This document shows, one piece after another, positions 55,650-63,846 of a stretch of 64,000 nt of DNA; position 1 is the stretch's first letter, and each line of letters starts with the position of its first letter. Both the position numbers and the translations under genes were made by a program. This stretch comes from Gluconacetobacter dulcium (GTDB lineage: Bacteria > Pseudomonadota > Alphaproteobacteria > Acetobacterales > Acetobacteraceae). The stretch is taken from the NCBI RefSeq assembly GCF_014174165.1, contig NZ_JABEQN010000003.1, positions 186,001 through 250,000 on the forward strand, given 5' to 3'. The notes beneath the pieces were generated by a model, which saw nothing but the letters and a program-made list of their open reading frames with translations, was not told the DNA's origin and did not search any database.

Positions 55650-57106
55650 CCGCCCCGCTTTCGGGCCTGCCGCCATCGCTGCCGATCCTGGGTGGCGGCA
55701 TCGCACTGCTCATGCTGTCCATCGCCTGGCGCCGCTCGGAAGCGCGCGCCATCGTCATTGCGCTGGCAACGCTGCTTCTGGCCTTCGCCAGCCTGTGGTC
55801 GCCTGTCCTGGCCTGGCCCGGCGACCCGGTCGGCATCTTGTTCGTGCCCGACGGATGGTTCGCCTATATCGCCGGTCTGATCCTGCTGTCCTCGGCCGCA
55901 TGCGTCATCATGGCGTGGCGCGAGGCCGGTACCCCGGCCGATGAGTTCTATCTGCTGCTGCTGCTCGGCACGCTCGGTGCGCTGGTCATGGCCGGCAGCG
56001 CGGACATGGTGATCTTCTTCCTGGGGCTGGAGACGCTGAGCCTGTCGCTGCTCGGCCTGATCGCCTACCATCGCAACCAGCCCACGGCCGACGAGGCGGC
56101 GATCAAATACCTGATCCTGGCCGGACTGTCCTCCGCGATCCTGCTGTTCGGCCTCGCCCTGTCCTATGCCGAAAGCGGGAGCCTGCGCTTTGTCGCGCCG
56201 TCCCTGGCCGGCCCGGACGGACCGGCGCTGCCCCTGGCGGCAACGGCGCTGGTGCTGACCGGCCTGTTCTTCAAACTGTCGGCCGTTCCCTTCCACACCT
56301 GGCTCCCCGACGTCATGGAGGGCGCGCCGGTACCGGTCGCGTCCTTCATCGCCGTTACCTCCAAGATCGCCCTGTTCGCGGCCCTCGCACGTTATTTCGC
56401 GGGCGCCGATCTGCTCCGCCCCGACGCCGCGGGCATGGAACTGGCCATCGTCGCCGTGCTGAGCATGTTCGGCGGCAACCTGCTGGCGCTGGGACAGACC
56501 AACCTCAAGCGCCTGCTGGCGGGCTCGTCCATCGCCCATGTCGGCTACCTGCTGCTCGCCCTCCTGTCGCCGGGGCCGTTTGGCCTGGCCAGCGCCGCCT
56601 TCTATCTGGCGGCCTATGCCGCCGCGACATCCGGCGCCTTTGCCGCCATGCGCGGCGCATCCGGCCTGTCCGACATTGCCGGGTGGCGCGGCATGTTCCG
56701 CCGCCGACCAGCCCTGGCGCTGGCCATGGCCGTCATGCTGATCTCGCTGGCGGGCATTCCCCCGGCCATCGGCTTCTTCGCCAAGACCTACATCGTGATC
56801 GCAGGTGTTTCAGCCCGGCGGGTCGTGCTGCTGGTCGCATTGGTCGCAAGCAGCATCATCGGGCTCTATTATTATCTCAACGTCGTGCGCGCGATGATGG
56901 AGCCCGTGCCGGAGGATCATCGCGCGGTGCGCGGCACGCAGGCGAATACCGTCCTGATCACCGCCCTGGCCATCGTTACGCTTCTGGCCGGCCTCTTTCC
57001 CGAAATGCTCGTCCGGCAGACCCGCGCCCTTCTGCAACCCGTGCCTGTCCTGAGCGCCGCCAGCCTGCCGCCCACCGCGCCTCACGACATCCTGTACAAG
57101 GAATAA
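55646..57106 (+). CDS. nuoN: NADH-quinone oxidoreductase subunit N
   Basis: Antiporter-like subunit closest to the membrane-arm centre, 486 aa with about 14 helices. Landmarks: IFFLGLETLSLSLLGLIAYH near 126, AAIKYLILAGLSSAILLFG, PFHTWLPDVMEGAPVPVASF near 214 and QTNLKRLLAGSSIAHVGYLL near 286. Start ATG 55646 overlaps the nuoM stop by 4 nt. It is the last nuo gene; a hairpin (57120-57146) follows 13 nt after its stop. Confidence 0.96.
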   Translation: MTAPLSGLPPSLPILGGGIALLMLSIAWRRSEARAIVIALATLLLAFASLWSPVLAWPGDPVGILFVPDGWFAYIAGLILLSSAACVIMAWREAGTPADEFYLLLLLGTLGALVMAGSADMVIFFLGLETLSLSLLGLIAYHRNQPTADEAAIKYLILAGLSSAILLFGLALSYAESGSLRFVAPSLAGPDGPALPLAATALVLTGLFFKLSAVPFHTWLPDVMEGAPVPVASFIAVTSKIALFAALARYFAGADLLRPDAAGMELAIVAVLSMFGGNLLALGQTNLKRLLAGSSIAHVGYLLLALLSPGPFGLASAAFYLAAYAAATSGAFAAMRGASGLSDIAGWRGMFRRRPALALAMAVMLISLAGIPPAIGFFAKTYIVIAGVSARRVVLLVALVASSIIGLYYYLNVVRAMMEPVPEDHRAVRGTQANTVLITALAIVTLLAGLFPEMLVRQTRALLQPVPVLSAASLPPTAPHDILYKE

Positions 57107-57119
57107 GCCGATACGCCAC

Positions 57120-57146
57120 ATCGGCCCTGTCTTTCGCGGGGCCGAT
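57120..57146 (+). terminator. Hairpin after nuoN
   Basis: ATCGGCCC (57120-57127) pairs perfectly with GGGCCGAT (57139-57146) around an 11-nt loop, 13 nt after the nuoN stop. No U-tract follows. It may terminate or attenuate the nuo operon before the CBS gene. Confidence 0.45.
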
Positions 57147-57219
57147 ACCCATCTGATCGATACGGACAGGTCCGCGACGCACACGACACAGCAACAACCC
57201 GCGAAAGGGAGAAGACGTC

Positions 57220-57678
57220 ATGACCGCCACCGTTCTCCAGGTTCTGGAAAGCAAGGACCGTCACCTCTTCACCGTCCATGAAAACACGCCGATCCGCGAA
57301 ATCGCCCGTCTCATGACACAGAACCGTATCGGCGCAACGCCCGTGCTCGACGAATACGCGCATCTCGCCGGCCTGGTCTCGGAACGCGATCTTGTCGCGG
57401 CACTGGCCGGACACGGCATGGACGTGGCCCACCTGACGGCCCGCGAGATCATGGCCCGCAACGTGCCAACGACAACACTCGACGAAGAGATCCTGAAAGT
57501 CGGCCGCAAGATGACCGATTACCGGTCCCGCCACCTGCCCATCATCGACAACGACGCCGTGATCGGCATCGTGAGTATCGGCGATATCGTGAAATTTCGC
57601 GTGGACGAAGCCGAACGTCTGGTATCGGCAATGCAGGATTATGTCTGGCGCAGCGACCATGCCTCGGTCGGTCGCTGA
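57220..57678 (+). CDS. CBS-domain protein
   Basis: A 152-aa protein made of two CBS domains (about residues 8-68 and 75-133) that together form one Bateman module, binding adenosine nucleotides or similar ligands as a sensor. Motifs: ENTPIREIARLMTQNRIGAT, PVLDEYAHLAGLVSERDLVAAL for CBS1 and MTDYRSRHLPIIDNDAVIGIVSIGDIVKF for CBS2 (quoted in part). It has no enzyme or transporter domain attached. The start has a good site (AAAGGGAGAAG). It lies 113 nt after nuoN and may be separately transcribed. Such stand-alone CBS proteins are common in alphaproteobacteria; target unknown. Confidence 0.92.
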   Translation: MTATVLQVLESKDRHLFTVHENTPIREIARLMTQNRIGATPVLDEYAHLAGLVSERDLVAALAGHGMDVAHLTAREIMARNVPTTTLDEEILKVGRKMTDYRSRHLPIIDNDAVIGIVSIGDIVKFRVDEAERLVSAMQDYVWRSDHASVGR

Positions 57679-57961
57679 TCATCGCGTCCCGCGTCGGGGG
57701 GAGCACGAAGCAGGCAGCGCAACGCTATAAAACCGATTATCATTGCATAAACATAATATTTTGGCAAGACCAGCCGCGCGCACCTTCTGCGGGATGCTCC
57801 CCGTCCTTTTCTTTCATTTTATTTCAGAATTACAATAAGAAATATTCCATGTGATAAATATGCAACAATGTTCAGACTCAGAACAGATTCGTTTCGGACT
57901 GCATATTTTTGCATTGAAATGAAATCGTGATCCGCTTCACGTTATCTCGACGTCGCAACAA
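57679..57961. promoter_or_regulatory. AT-rich region upstream of the TonB-dependent receptor
   Basis: 283 bp, strikingly AT-rich compared with the flanks (for example TAAACATAATATTTTGGCAAG near 57747). It should contain the promoter of the receptor-oxidase-cytochrome genes. A stretch GATTATCATT at about 57735-57744 looks like half of an iron-regulator box, but the match is partial, so I assign no regulator. Confidence 0.45.
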
Positions 57962-60622
57962 ATGGCGCGGGAGCACAGTCATTCCATGACCCTACGGCGA
58001 AGCCTGATCACAGCCACCATTCTCGCCATACAGTTCGATATCGCCAGCGCGATCGCCCAGACCGCGACGACATCCGAGACGCCTGCATCCGGCCAGCGTT
58101 CCGCCGCAAAGAGCCGGAAAATATCGGGAACGACCGCCAATCCCGCCGGAACGCACACCGCAGCGACACCGGCAGTCGCCGCGTCCTATCAGGCGCCGCC
58201 CGATGCCGGCGAGGCCGTGATCGTGACCGGCACCCATGACAGCAACCGCCATGCCCGCCAGAGCAGTTCGCCGATTTCGGTCATCACGGCGGCTACCCTG
58301 ACCCGTTCAGGGCAATTGAACCTGGCGGATGCGCTGACGCGCACCTACGCCTCCATCAACATACAGGCCAAAGGCAGCGACACCGCCGCCCTCACGTCGT
58401 CAATCCGCATGCGCGGCCTCAATCCCAATCAGGTGCTCGTTCTGGTCGACGGCAAGCGCCGCCACGTCACGGGTAACATCATCCAGAACTCCGGCCCCAG
58501 CTTCGGCGCCACCGGCGTCGACCTGAACATGTTGCCCGCCAACATGATCGACCATATCGAAGTTCTGGAAGACGGCGCCGCCGCCATGTACGGTTCCGAT
58601 GCGATTGCCGGCGTCGTCAACATCATTACGAAAAAAACAAGCCATGGACTGAATGTCTCGGCACAAACCGGCGCAAATGCCTATAACGGCGATGGCTGGC
58701 AATATCAGGTCAATGCCGATGGCGGTTTCAAGCTCGGCAATGACGGCTACATGCACCTGAGCGGACAGGTCTATCACACCGATCATTTCGTCACGAAAGG
58801 TGCCAAGGACCATCGTCTTCTCGGCTACTGGCCGGCAGGGGCCAACACCAGCGGCTATTATACCGGCATTGTGGCGAACCCGCTCCCCGTTCCCGTCACC
58901 TCGAACAAGATCATGAGCACGCCGGAAGAAACGCGCGAAAACCTCGGCATCGATTTCGGAAAACCCATTGGTGAAAAAGTCGATTTCTACGGACAGATCA
59001 CCTATGGCCACCGGCATGCGGAAGCGATCCAGAATTACCGCGTCCCCAATATCGCGCCTACGATCTATCCTTCCGGTTTCTCCCCGCTGGAAACGATCGA
59101 AGAAAACGACTATGCCGCGATGCTCGGCATGAAGGGTCGTGATTTCTTCGGTTTCGACTGGGATATCAGCACCCAGTATGGCGCGGACGAAGATAATATC
59201 GGCAACAAGAACACGGCCAATCCGGGGCTGCTGAGCAGCCGGTGCAACAACGGCAACGTCGCCAATATCTCGACCGTCGGCTGCGGCATCACGCCGACCA
59301 CGGTACACACGCAGAGCTACCGCAACGCCCAGTGGACCAACAATCTGGATTTCCGGCGGCATATCGACATCTTCCATACGGTCCCGATGACGCTGGCCCT
59401 CGGTGGCGAACATCGTCTGGAAACGTACGAGATCGTGGCCGGTGAACCCTCGTCCTACCAGGTCGGCGGAACCCAGGGTTATGTCGGCATCGCACCGCAA
59501 AGTGCCGGAAACTGGAGCCGCGATATCTGGGCGGCCTATATCGACGGCGACTTCCACATGCTGAAGAACTGGGATCTCGATTTCGCCGGCCGTTTCGAAC
59601 ATTATACCGATGTCGGCAATACCCAGAACGGCAAGATCTCCACCCGCTACGACATCACGAAACGGGTCGCCGTCCGCGGCACCATCAGCACGGGCTTCCG
59701 TGCTCCGACCATGGCGGAACAGCATTTCAGCACCATGAGCGTCAACCCGACGGGCGCCGCCGGCCTTCTCCCCGTCAGTTCCGCCGCCGCCGCGCTGCTC
59801 GGCGCCCGGCCGCTGAGACCCGAATATTCGGTCAATGCCAGCGGCGGCCTGGTCGTCGAACCCGTCGATGGTTTCCATGTCGAGGCCGATGTCTATCAGA
59901 TCAATCTCCGCAACCGCATCGGCCAGGGCGGCGTGACCAAGGGGCTGACCGCGATCAACGCCATTCAGGCCATGGGCTATGCCCTGCCGGTCAACGATAT
60001 CGATCCGCAGAACGTCTCGGCCTACTATTTCGCCAATATCGGCAGCACCCGCACGCAGGGCCTCGACATCAAGGCCGATTACACGTTCCACCTGCACCAA
60101 TACGGTAACCTGATGCTCACGATGGCGCTGGACCTCAACCGCACGCGCCTGCATCACGCCGCCACGTCAGGGACAGGCGCCTCCCTGCTTAACGCGCAGA
60201 CGATCGGCTATCTCACCACGGCCTACCCGCGCAGCAAGATCATCCTGAACGCCTATTATACGATCGCAAACTGGGACTTCAACATTCGCCAGACCCGTTA
60301 TGGCGAAACGACCGACATGATGACCTATCAGGACTGGACGAACGGCTCGCTCACCTGCGCGAGCGGCGGCGCCCTGCGCTACTCCAACTCCTGCTTCGGC
60401 CAGTTCAAGAACACCCCCCGCTGGCTGACCGATCTCGAGATCGGCTATCGGGTCGACCGGCGCTGGCATCTGGCGGTCGGCGCCAACAACGTCTTCAATG
60501 TTCGTCCGCGCAGACTGCCGGACATCCTCAACAGCGGTGGGTACACGGTCTATGATGCAAGTTCCTCGCAGGTGCCTATCTCGGGTGGCTATTATTATGG
60601 GCGCGTGAATGCCACATTCTGA
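57962..60622 (+). CDS. TonB-dependent outer-membrane receptor
   Basis: Outer-membrane active transporter powered by TonB-ExbBD, 886 aa. A signal peptide (SLITATILAIQFDIASAIAQ near residues 14-33) is followed by a low-complexity linker, the TonB box-like AVIVTGT (85-91), the plug domain (about 95-220; LTSSIRMRGLNPNQVLVLVD, EVLEDGAAAMYGSDAIAGVV then NIITKK) and a barrel to the terminal Phe (YYYGRVNATF). Start: ATG 57962; ATG 57986 directly precedes the signal peptide and is equally possible. The substrate is not evident; the TPR-less plug and long linker resemble catecholate/sugar-type receptors. It precedes the D-amino-acid-oxidase-like gene by 78 nt. Confidence 0.93.
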   Translation: MAREHSHSMTLRRSLITATILAIQFDIASAIAQTATTSETPASGQRSAAKSRKISGTTANPAGTHTAATPAVAASYQAPPDAGEAVIVTGTHDSNRHARQSSSPISVITAATLTRSGQLNLADALTRTYASINIQAKGSDTAALTSSIRMRGLNPNQVLVLVDGKRRHVTGNIIQNSGPSFGATGVDLNMLPANMIDHIEVLEDGAAAMYGSDAIAGVVNIITKKTSHGLNVSAQTGANAYNGDGWQYQVNADGGFKLGNDGYMHLSGQVYHTDHFVTKGAKDHRLLGYWPAGANTSGYYTGIVANPLPVPVTSNKIMSTPEETRENLGIDFGKPIGEKVDFYGQITYGHRHAEAIQNYRVPNIAPTIYPSGFSPLETIEENDYAAMLGMKGRDFFGFDWDISTQYGADEDNIGNKNTANPGLLSSRCNNGNVANISTVGCGITPTTVHTQSYRNAQWTNNLDFRRHIDIFHTVPMTLALGGEHRLETYEIVAGEPSSYQVGGTQGYVGIAPQSAGNWSRDIWAAYIDGDFHMLKNWDLDFAGRFEHYTDVGNTQNGKISTRYDITKRVAVRGTISTGFRAPTMAEQHFSTMSVNPTGAAGLLPVSSAAAALLGARPLRPEYSVNASGGLVVEPVDGFHVEADVYQINLRNRIGQGGVTKGLTAINAIQAMGYALPVNDIDPQNVSAYYFANIGSTRTQGLDIKADYTFHLHQYGNLMLTMALDLNRTRLHHAATSGTGASLLNAQTIGYLTTAYPRSKIILNAYYTIANWDFNIRQTRYGETTDMMTYQDWTNGSLTCASGGALRYSNSCFGQFKNTPRWLTDLEIGYRVDRRWHLAVGANNVFNVRPRRLPDILNSGGYTVYDASSSQVPISGGYYYGRVNATF

Positions 60623-60700
60623 CATCCGCTCTTCATCTGGATGGAGGGAGGGGACAAACGGCCCCTCTCCGGCGCCACTTCTGCACTGGGCTTCGCGTAT

Positions 60701-61984
60701 ATGACCAATCGGAACAGGACTATCGGACGGAGGCATCTTGTCGCGGGGGCCTCCGCCTGCGGCGTCGTCGGCGCATTCGCGGGGGGGCGCCTCGTGCGCG
60801 CCCAAACCCCGCAGCCGGCTGCGCCTTCTCCCCCCGCGCAGCCAGCCCCGCTCCCCCGGCGGCGCATCAGGCTTCAGCCCTTCGATCTGCGGGCCGACCA
60901 GATCACCGACATCAAGGTCTGTCTGCGCCCCTTTCGCGCCATGGGTCCGCGTTTTGACGTCGAGCATGTGGGGAACAAGCTGGTCTTCCATAATTATGGC
61001 CATGGCGGCAGCGGCTGGTCCCTCTCCTGGGGCTCGGCGAGCGTGGTCGTCGAGAAGGTCTCCACCACCCTGCAACGCAAGGTCGCGGTCATCGGCTGTG
61101 GCATCATCGGCCTCACCACCGCCCTTACCGCACAACGCGCCGGCTTCGACGTCACGATCTACACGAAAGACCTGCTGCCCCGGACGCGGTCGGTTCGCGC
61201 CAACGGCAGTTGGACGCCGGATTCCCGCATTTCCCTGACCGCTCCGGCCGGCCCGGAATTCGCCGACCTGTGGGAAAGAATGGCCCGGATCTCCTGGGCC
61301 ACCTATCGCGACTATCTCGGCCTGCCCGGCAATCCCGTGGAATTCATAGAACATTTCTCCTTATCCGACCGGCCGTTCGATGCGCCGCATGAGGAAAGGC
61401 CCGATGGTCGCACCGGCGATTACGCCTCGACCGGAATGCCCCAGCACGGCTCCGAATTCGCCCGCTATTCGGGTCGCATCAAGGATATCGTCCCGGCGGC
61501 TGAAGAACTCACGCCCGCGGAGAGCCCCTTCGCTGCCCCGTACGCCAAGCGCGGTTCGCTCATGCTCTATAATTTCGCCTCCTACGGGCATCTGCTGATG
61601 TCGGAATTTTTCCAGGCTGGCGGCCATGTCGTGATCCGGGAGTTCCACGACCCCAGCGAACTGACCTCCCTGCCGGAAAAGGTGATCATCAACTGCCCCG
61701 GCTACGCGGCGCGCGACTGGTGGAACGATAAGAGCCTCATCCCCGTCAGGGGGCAGACGGCATGGCTCCCGCCCCGGCCGGACCTGCCATACGGCCTGCA
61801 TTATCACGGTGCATCGGCCGTCTCGAAAACGGACGGGCTGATGGTTCAGGCCTATGATCTGGATAATGAGGGCGAGATGGGAAGCGTCGGCAATTCCTTC
61901 GAACATCCCGACCGTTCCGAGTCGGAAAGAGCGATCAAGGTTCTGGCGGACCTGTTCGCCCGTTCGCCCATTTCGGAAGGGTGA
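60701..61984 (+). CDS. Tat-exported D-amino-acid-oxidase-like FAD oxidoreductase (apparently circularly permuted)
   Basis: Periplasmic flavoprotein of the D-amino-acid oxidase (DAO) superfamily, 427 aa from ATG 60701 (ATG 60641 adds 20 residues). The N-terminus carries a twin-arginine signal, TIGRRHLVAGASACG with a hydrophobic core and an A-Q-like cleavage area, then a Pro-rich linker (about 36-52). Next comes LRPFRAMGPR and HNYGHGGSGWSLSWG (residues 75-111), normally the C-terminal DAO signature with the carboxylate-binding Arg, and only then the FAD motif VAVIGCGIIGLTTAL with Gly132/134/137. IINCPGYAARDWW and IPVRGQTAWL follow as in DAO. The protein ends soon after, lacking the signature at the normal place. 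A cytochrome c gene follows 5 nt later, suggesting a dehydrogenase coupled to the respiratory chain. Substrate unknown. Confidence 0.85.
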   Translation: MTNRNRTIGRRHLVAGASACGVVGAFAGGRLVRAQTPQPAAPSPPAQPAPLPRRRIRLQPFDLRADQITDIKVCLRPFRAMGPRFDVEHVGNKLVFHNYGHGGSGWSLSWGSASVVVEKVSTTLQRKVAVIGCGIIGLTTALTAQRAGFDVTIYTKDLLPRTRSVRANGSWTPDSRISLTAPAGPEFADLWERMARISWATYRDYLGLPGNPVEFIEHFSLSDRPFDAPHEERPDGRTGDYASTGMPQHGSEFARYSGRIKDIVPAAEELTPAESPFAAPYAKRGSLMLYNFASYGHLLMSEFFQAGGHVVIREFHDPSELTSLPEKVIINCPGYAARDWWNDKSLIPVRGQTAWLPPRPDLPYGLHYHGASAVSKTDGLMVQAYDLDNEGEMGSVGNSFEHPDRSESERAIKVLADLFARSPISEG

Positions 61985-61989
61985 GCCCC

Positions 61990-62460
61990 ATGCCCCGCAC
62001 GCCATTCGCCCGCCTCATGCGTTCCCGCGTGTTCCATGCAGCGGCCCTGAGCATCGCCTCCGCCTCGCCGCTTCACGCCGCCAGACCTGTTGCCGCTCCC
62101 GTTCCGTCCTTCACGGCCGAGCAGGCGCAGCACGGGGCGGATCTCTACCAAACCGCCTGCGCCATGTGCCATGGCGCCGATCTCAACGGCAATTTCCAGA
62201 CGCCGTCCCTCAAAGGGCGGCTGGTGGCAAACTGGGCGGGAACACCGCTTTCCCGTCTGACAGGCTATATCCAGCGCGCCATGCCGTTAATGGCTCCCGG
62301 CACGCTATCGACGGAAGATGCAACCGCGCTGGTCGCGTTTCTTTTGCATGAGAACGGCGCCGCCCCCGGCAAATCGCCCCTGCCGGCCGTGGAAAAACGG
62401 CAGGCATTTCTTAAATTTCCTGCCCTTGCGATAGGACCTGACAAGTCCTCTGCCAAATAG
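61990..62460 (+). CDS. Small monohaem c-type cytochrome
   Basis: Exported class I cytochrome c, 156 aa. A signal peptide (FHAAALSIASASPLHAA, about residues 15-31) precedes the haem-binding motif CAMCH at 57-61, and the likely methionine axial ligand lies in MPLMAPGTLS near 103-108. Two family marks, GADLNGNFQTPSLKG and FLLHENG, surround the haem. It should take electrons from the oxidase-like protein in the periplasm and pass them to a terminal oxidase or a further cytochrome. The frame begins at GTG 61981; I prefer ATG 61990 with GGAAGG upstream. It follows the flavoprotein stop by 5 nt. Confidence 0.9.
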   Translation: MPRTPFARLMRSRVFHAAALSIASASPLHAARPVAAPVPSFTAEQAQHGADLYQTACAMCHGADLNGNFQTPSLKGRLVANWAGTPLSRLTGYIQRAMPLMAPGTLSTEDATALVAFLLHENGAAPGKSPLPAVEKRQAFLKFPALAIGPDKSSAK

Positions 62461-62951
62461 GCCGAGAGAAATCCGTCGGCATTCCGCTTTACCGGGGCCG
62501 AACAGAATCGTCAGCGCAGGACGGGCGGACCCGCAGATAAAATCGAAAAACCGGTGCCTCGGTCCTGAACCGGGGCAATATCCATCAACCGGCATGAATG
62601 GATATTGCCCCGCATCATCCCGCGCGGAAACATCCACCAGATGACAGATCAGGCGAACACCTTGCCGGCTGGCGAAATGCGGGCGGCCGGCCGCATTCCG
62701 GTCGGCATGTCAGTCCTGTTCCGCGCATGGTGACGACAATCGCGATCGGTGCGGCGCATCCGTCATCGAATTTGCCCCTTTTCTTCCAAAGGAAAGACCG
62801 AGAGGACAGGATAGGACTGCCTTCGTCCGAACCCGCCGGACCTTGAGGCCCAGGCGACAGAGCCGATTGCGTCCGAAGAGTCATTTACGCAGCCGCTGAA
62901 CAATCCGAGCCGTGACGCGTTATCAGGACACCTATTCCCGGAGTCCCCGCG
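62461..62951. other. Non-coding region after the cytochrome gene
   Basis: 491 bp without a convincing gene: the short frames lack ribosome sites and domains. It holds a 14-bp perfect inverted repeat at 62572-62611. The segment just before 62952 is the leader of the next small gene (GGAGTCCCCGCG). Confidence 0.45.
62572..62611. repeat. Perfect 14-bp inverted repeat
   Basis: GGGGCAATATCCAT at 62572-62585 is mirrored by ATGGATATTGCCCC at 62598-62611 with a 12-nt spacer. No T-run follows on either side. A fold-back RNA hairpin or a DNA site for a dimeric protein are both possible. Its arms contain an AT-rich core unlike the GC-rich terminators nearby. Confidence 0.55.
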
Positions 62952-63131
62952 ATGCTGACCCTTCTCGTGATCATCCTGATCATCTTCGCCATCGGTGGTG
63001 GCGGCTATGGTGTCCGTTCCGGCTGGTATGGCGGGCCGCGAGGCTCGGGATTCAACGGGCTGGGCCTGTTGCCGATCATCGTGATCATCATCGCCCTGTT
63101 CCTGCTTTTCCGCGGTCCGGGAGGGCCATGA
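62952..63131 (+). CDS. Small two-helix membrane protein (DUF3309-like)
   Basis: A 59-aa protein starting MLTLLVIILIIFAIGGGGYG, with a Gly/Arg/Tyr-rich central loop (WYGGPRGSGFNGLG) and a second hydrophobic helix (LLPIIVIIIALFLLF) before a Pro/Gly tail. The layout of two hydrophobic stretches around a WYGG-type loop resembles the short DUF3309 membrane proteins. Good ribosome spacing (GGAG, 9 nt). Function unknown. Confidence 0.65.
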   Translation: MLTLLVIILIIFAIGGGGYGVRSGWYGGPRGSGFNGLGLLPIIVIIIALFLLFRGPGGP

Positions 63132-63846
63132 GCCGCCCTCCCCGACCCATGTCGCTACCGTGCTCCACACAAAAACCGTTCTTTTAAAATGAATTTCTCG
63201 TATCCTGACAGAGGCTTGCCATTGGGTTTCAGGGCCTGACGAGGCACGCTGGCAGGCACCGTCGCCTCGTCCACCCGCGCCAGATTCGTTGCATGCGGAA
63301 CGGATAGGGACAGATGACGCTCGTCATCGGGACAGGAAAACCATTCGGATGATACGCGGGCGTTGCGGCCGCCACGGGAGGGATCAATGCGGGCGCCGCC
63401 GGATGCCGCATCATGAAACGCGTGGGCAGGATGGCGGTCGTGATTATGGAAAACTTTCATCTCATGCCGTTTATTCGGCATACAGGGCCACGTCCCCTCT
63501 TCCTCCGATCACCACCTCCCGCGCGCGATCGGACCCAACCGCAGAAATACCCTGCTCATCGTAGTGGGACACAACGATTCTGTGATTCATACAAAATCAC
63601 AATGGCAGTTCCTGGGGGAACAGAAAATCCGATTGAAATAAAACGGGAATACGAACTCCAGAAAATTGGTGAGTAACGAATAAAAAGAAGCGTTTTACTC
63701 GAATCAGTTGGCGGAGCTTTTTTCTGCTCCGCCATTGATGGATGTCTATTGCGGAATATTTTTATCATGAAAGTGAGATTTCATGAGGGCAATAGCGTTC
63801 AGAATCCTCTGCAATTGCCAGCCAATCGAGAAGATACGGCAGCCGG
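63132..63846. other. Non-coding region near the right end
   Basis: 715 bp with no supported gene. It is more AT-rich from about 63580 to 63800 and contains the inverted repeat at 63710-63733. A minus-strand frame at 63155-63481 has weak third-position bias and no recognisable domain. It probably includes the 3-prime region of the MXKDX gene to its right. Confidence 0.4.
63710..63733 (-). terminator. Possible hairpin downstream of the MXKDX gene
   Basis: GGCGGAGC (63710-63717) and GCTCCGCC (63726-63733) form a perfect 8-bp stem around TTTTTTCT. It lies 114 nt beyond the stop of the minus-strand MXKDX gene and could end its transcript. The T-rich segment is in the loop, not after the stem, so this is weak. 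Confidence 0.4.

Noticed and set aside
57735-57744. Fur-box-like GATTATCATT upstream of the TonB-dependent receptor
   Set aside because: Only about half of the 19-bp consensus is present in AT-rich DNA, so chance is likely.
58400-60157. 585-aa minus-strand frame opposite the TonB-dependent receptor
   Set aside because: Shadow of the barrel gene; composition rich in Asp/Gly/Val without domain.
63155-63481. 108-aa minus-strand frame near the right end
   Set aside because: Third-position bias is weaker than in real genes here, no ribosome site and no recognisable domain; could be a decayed gene, but that is not supportable.
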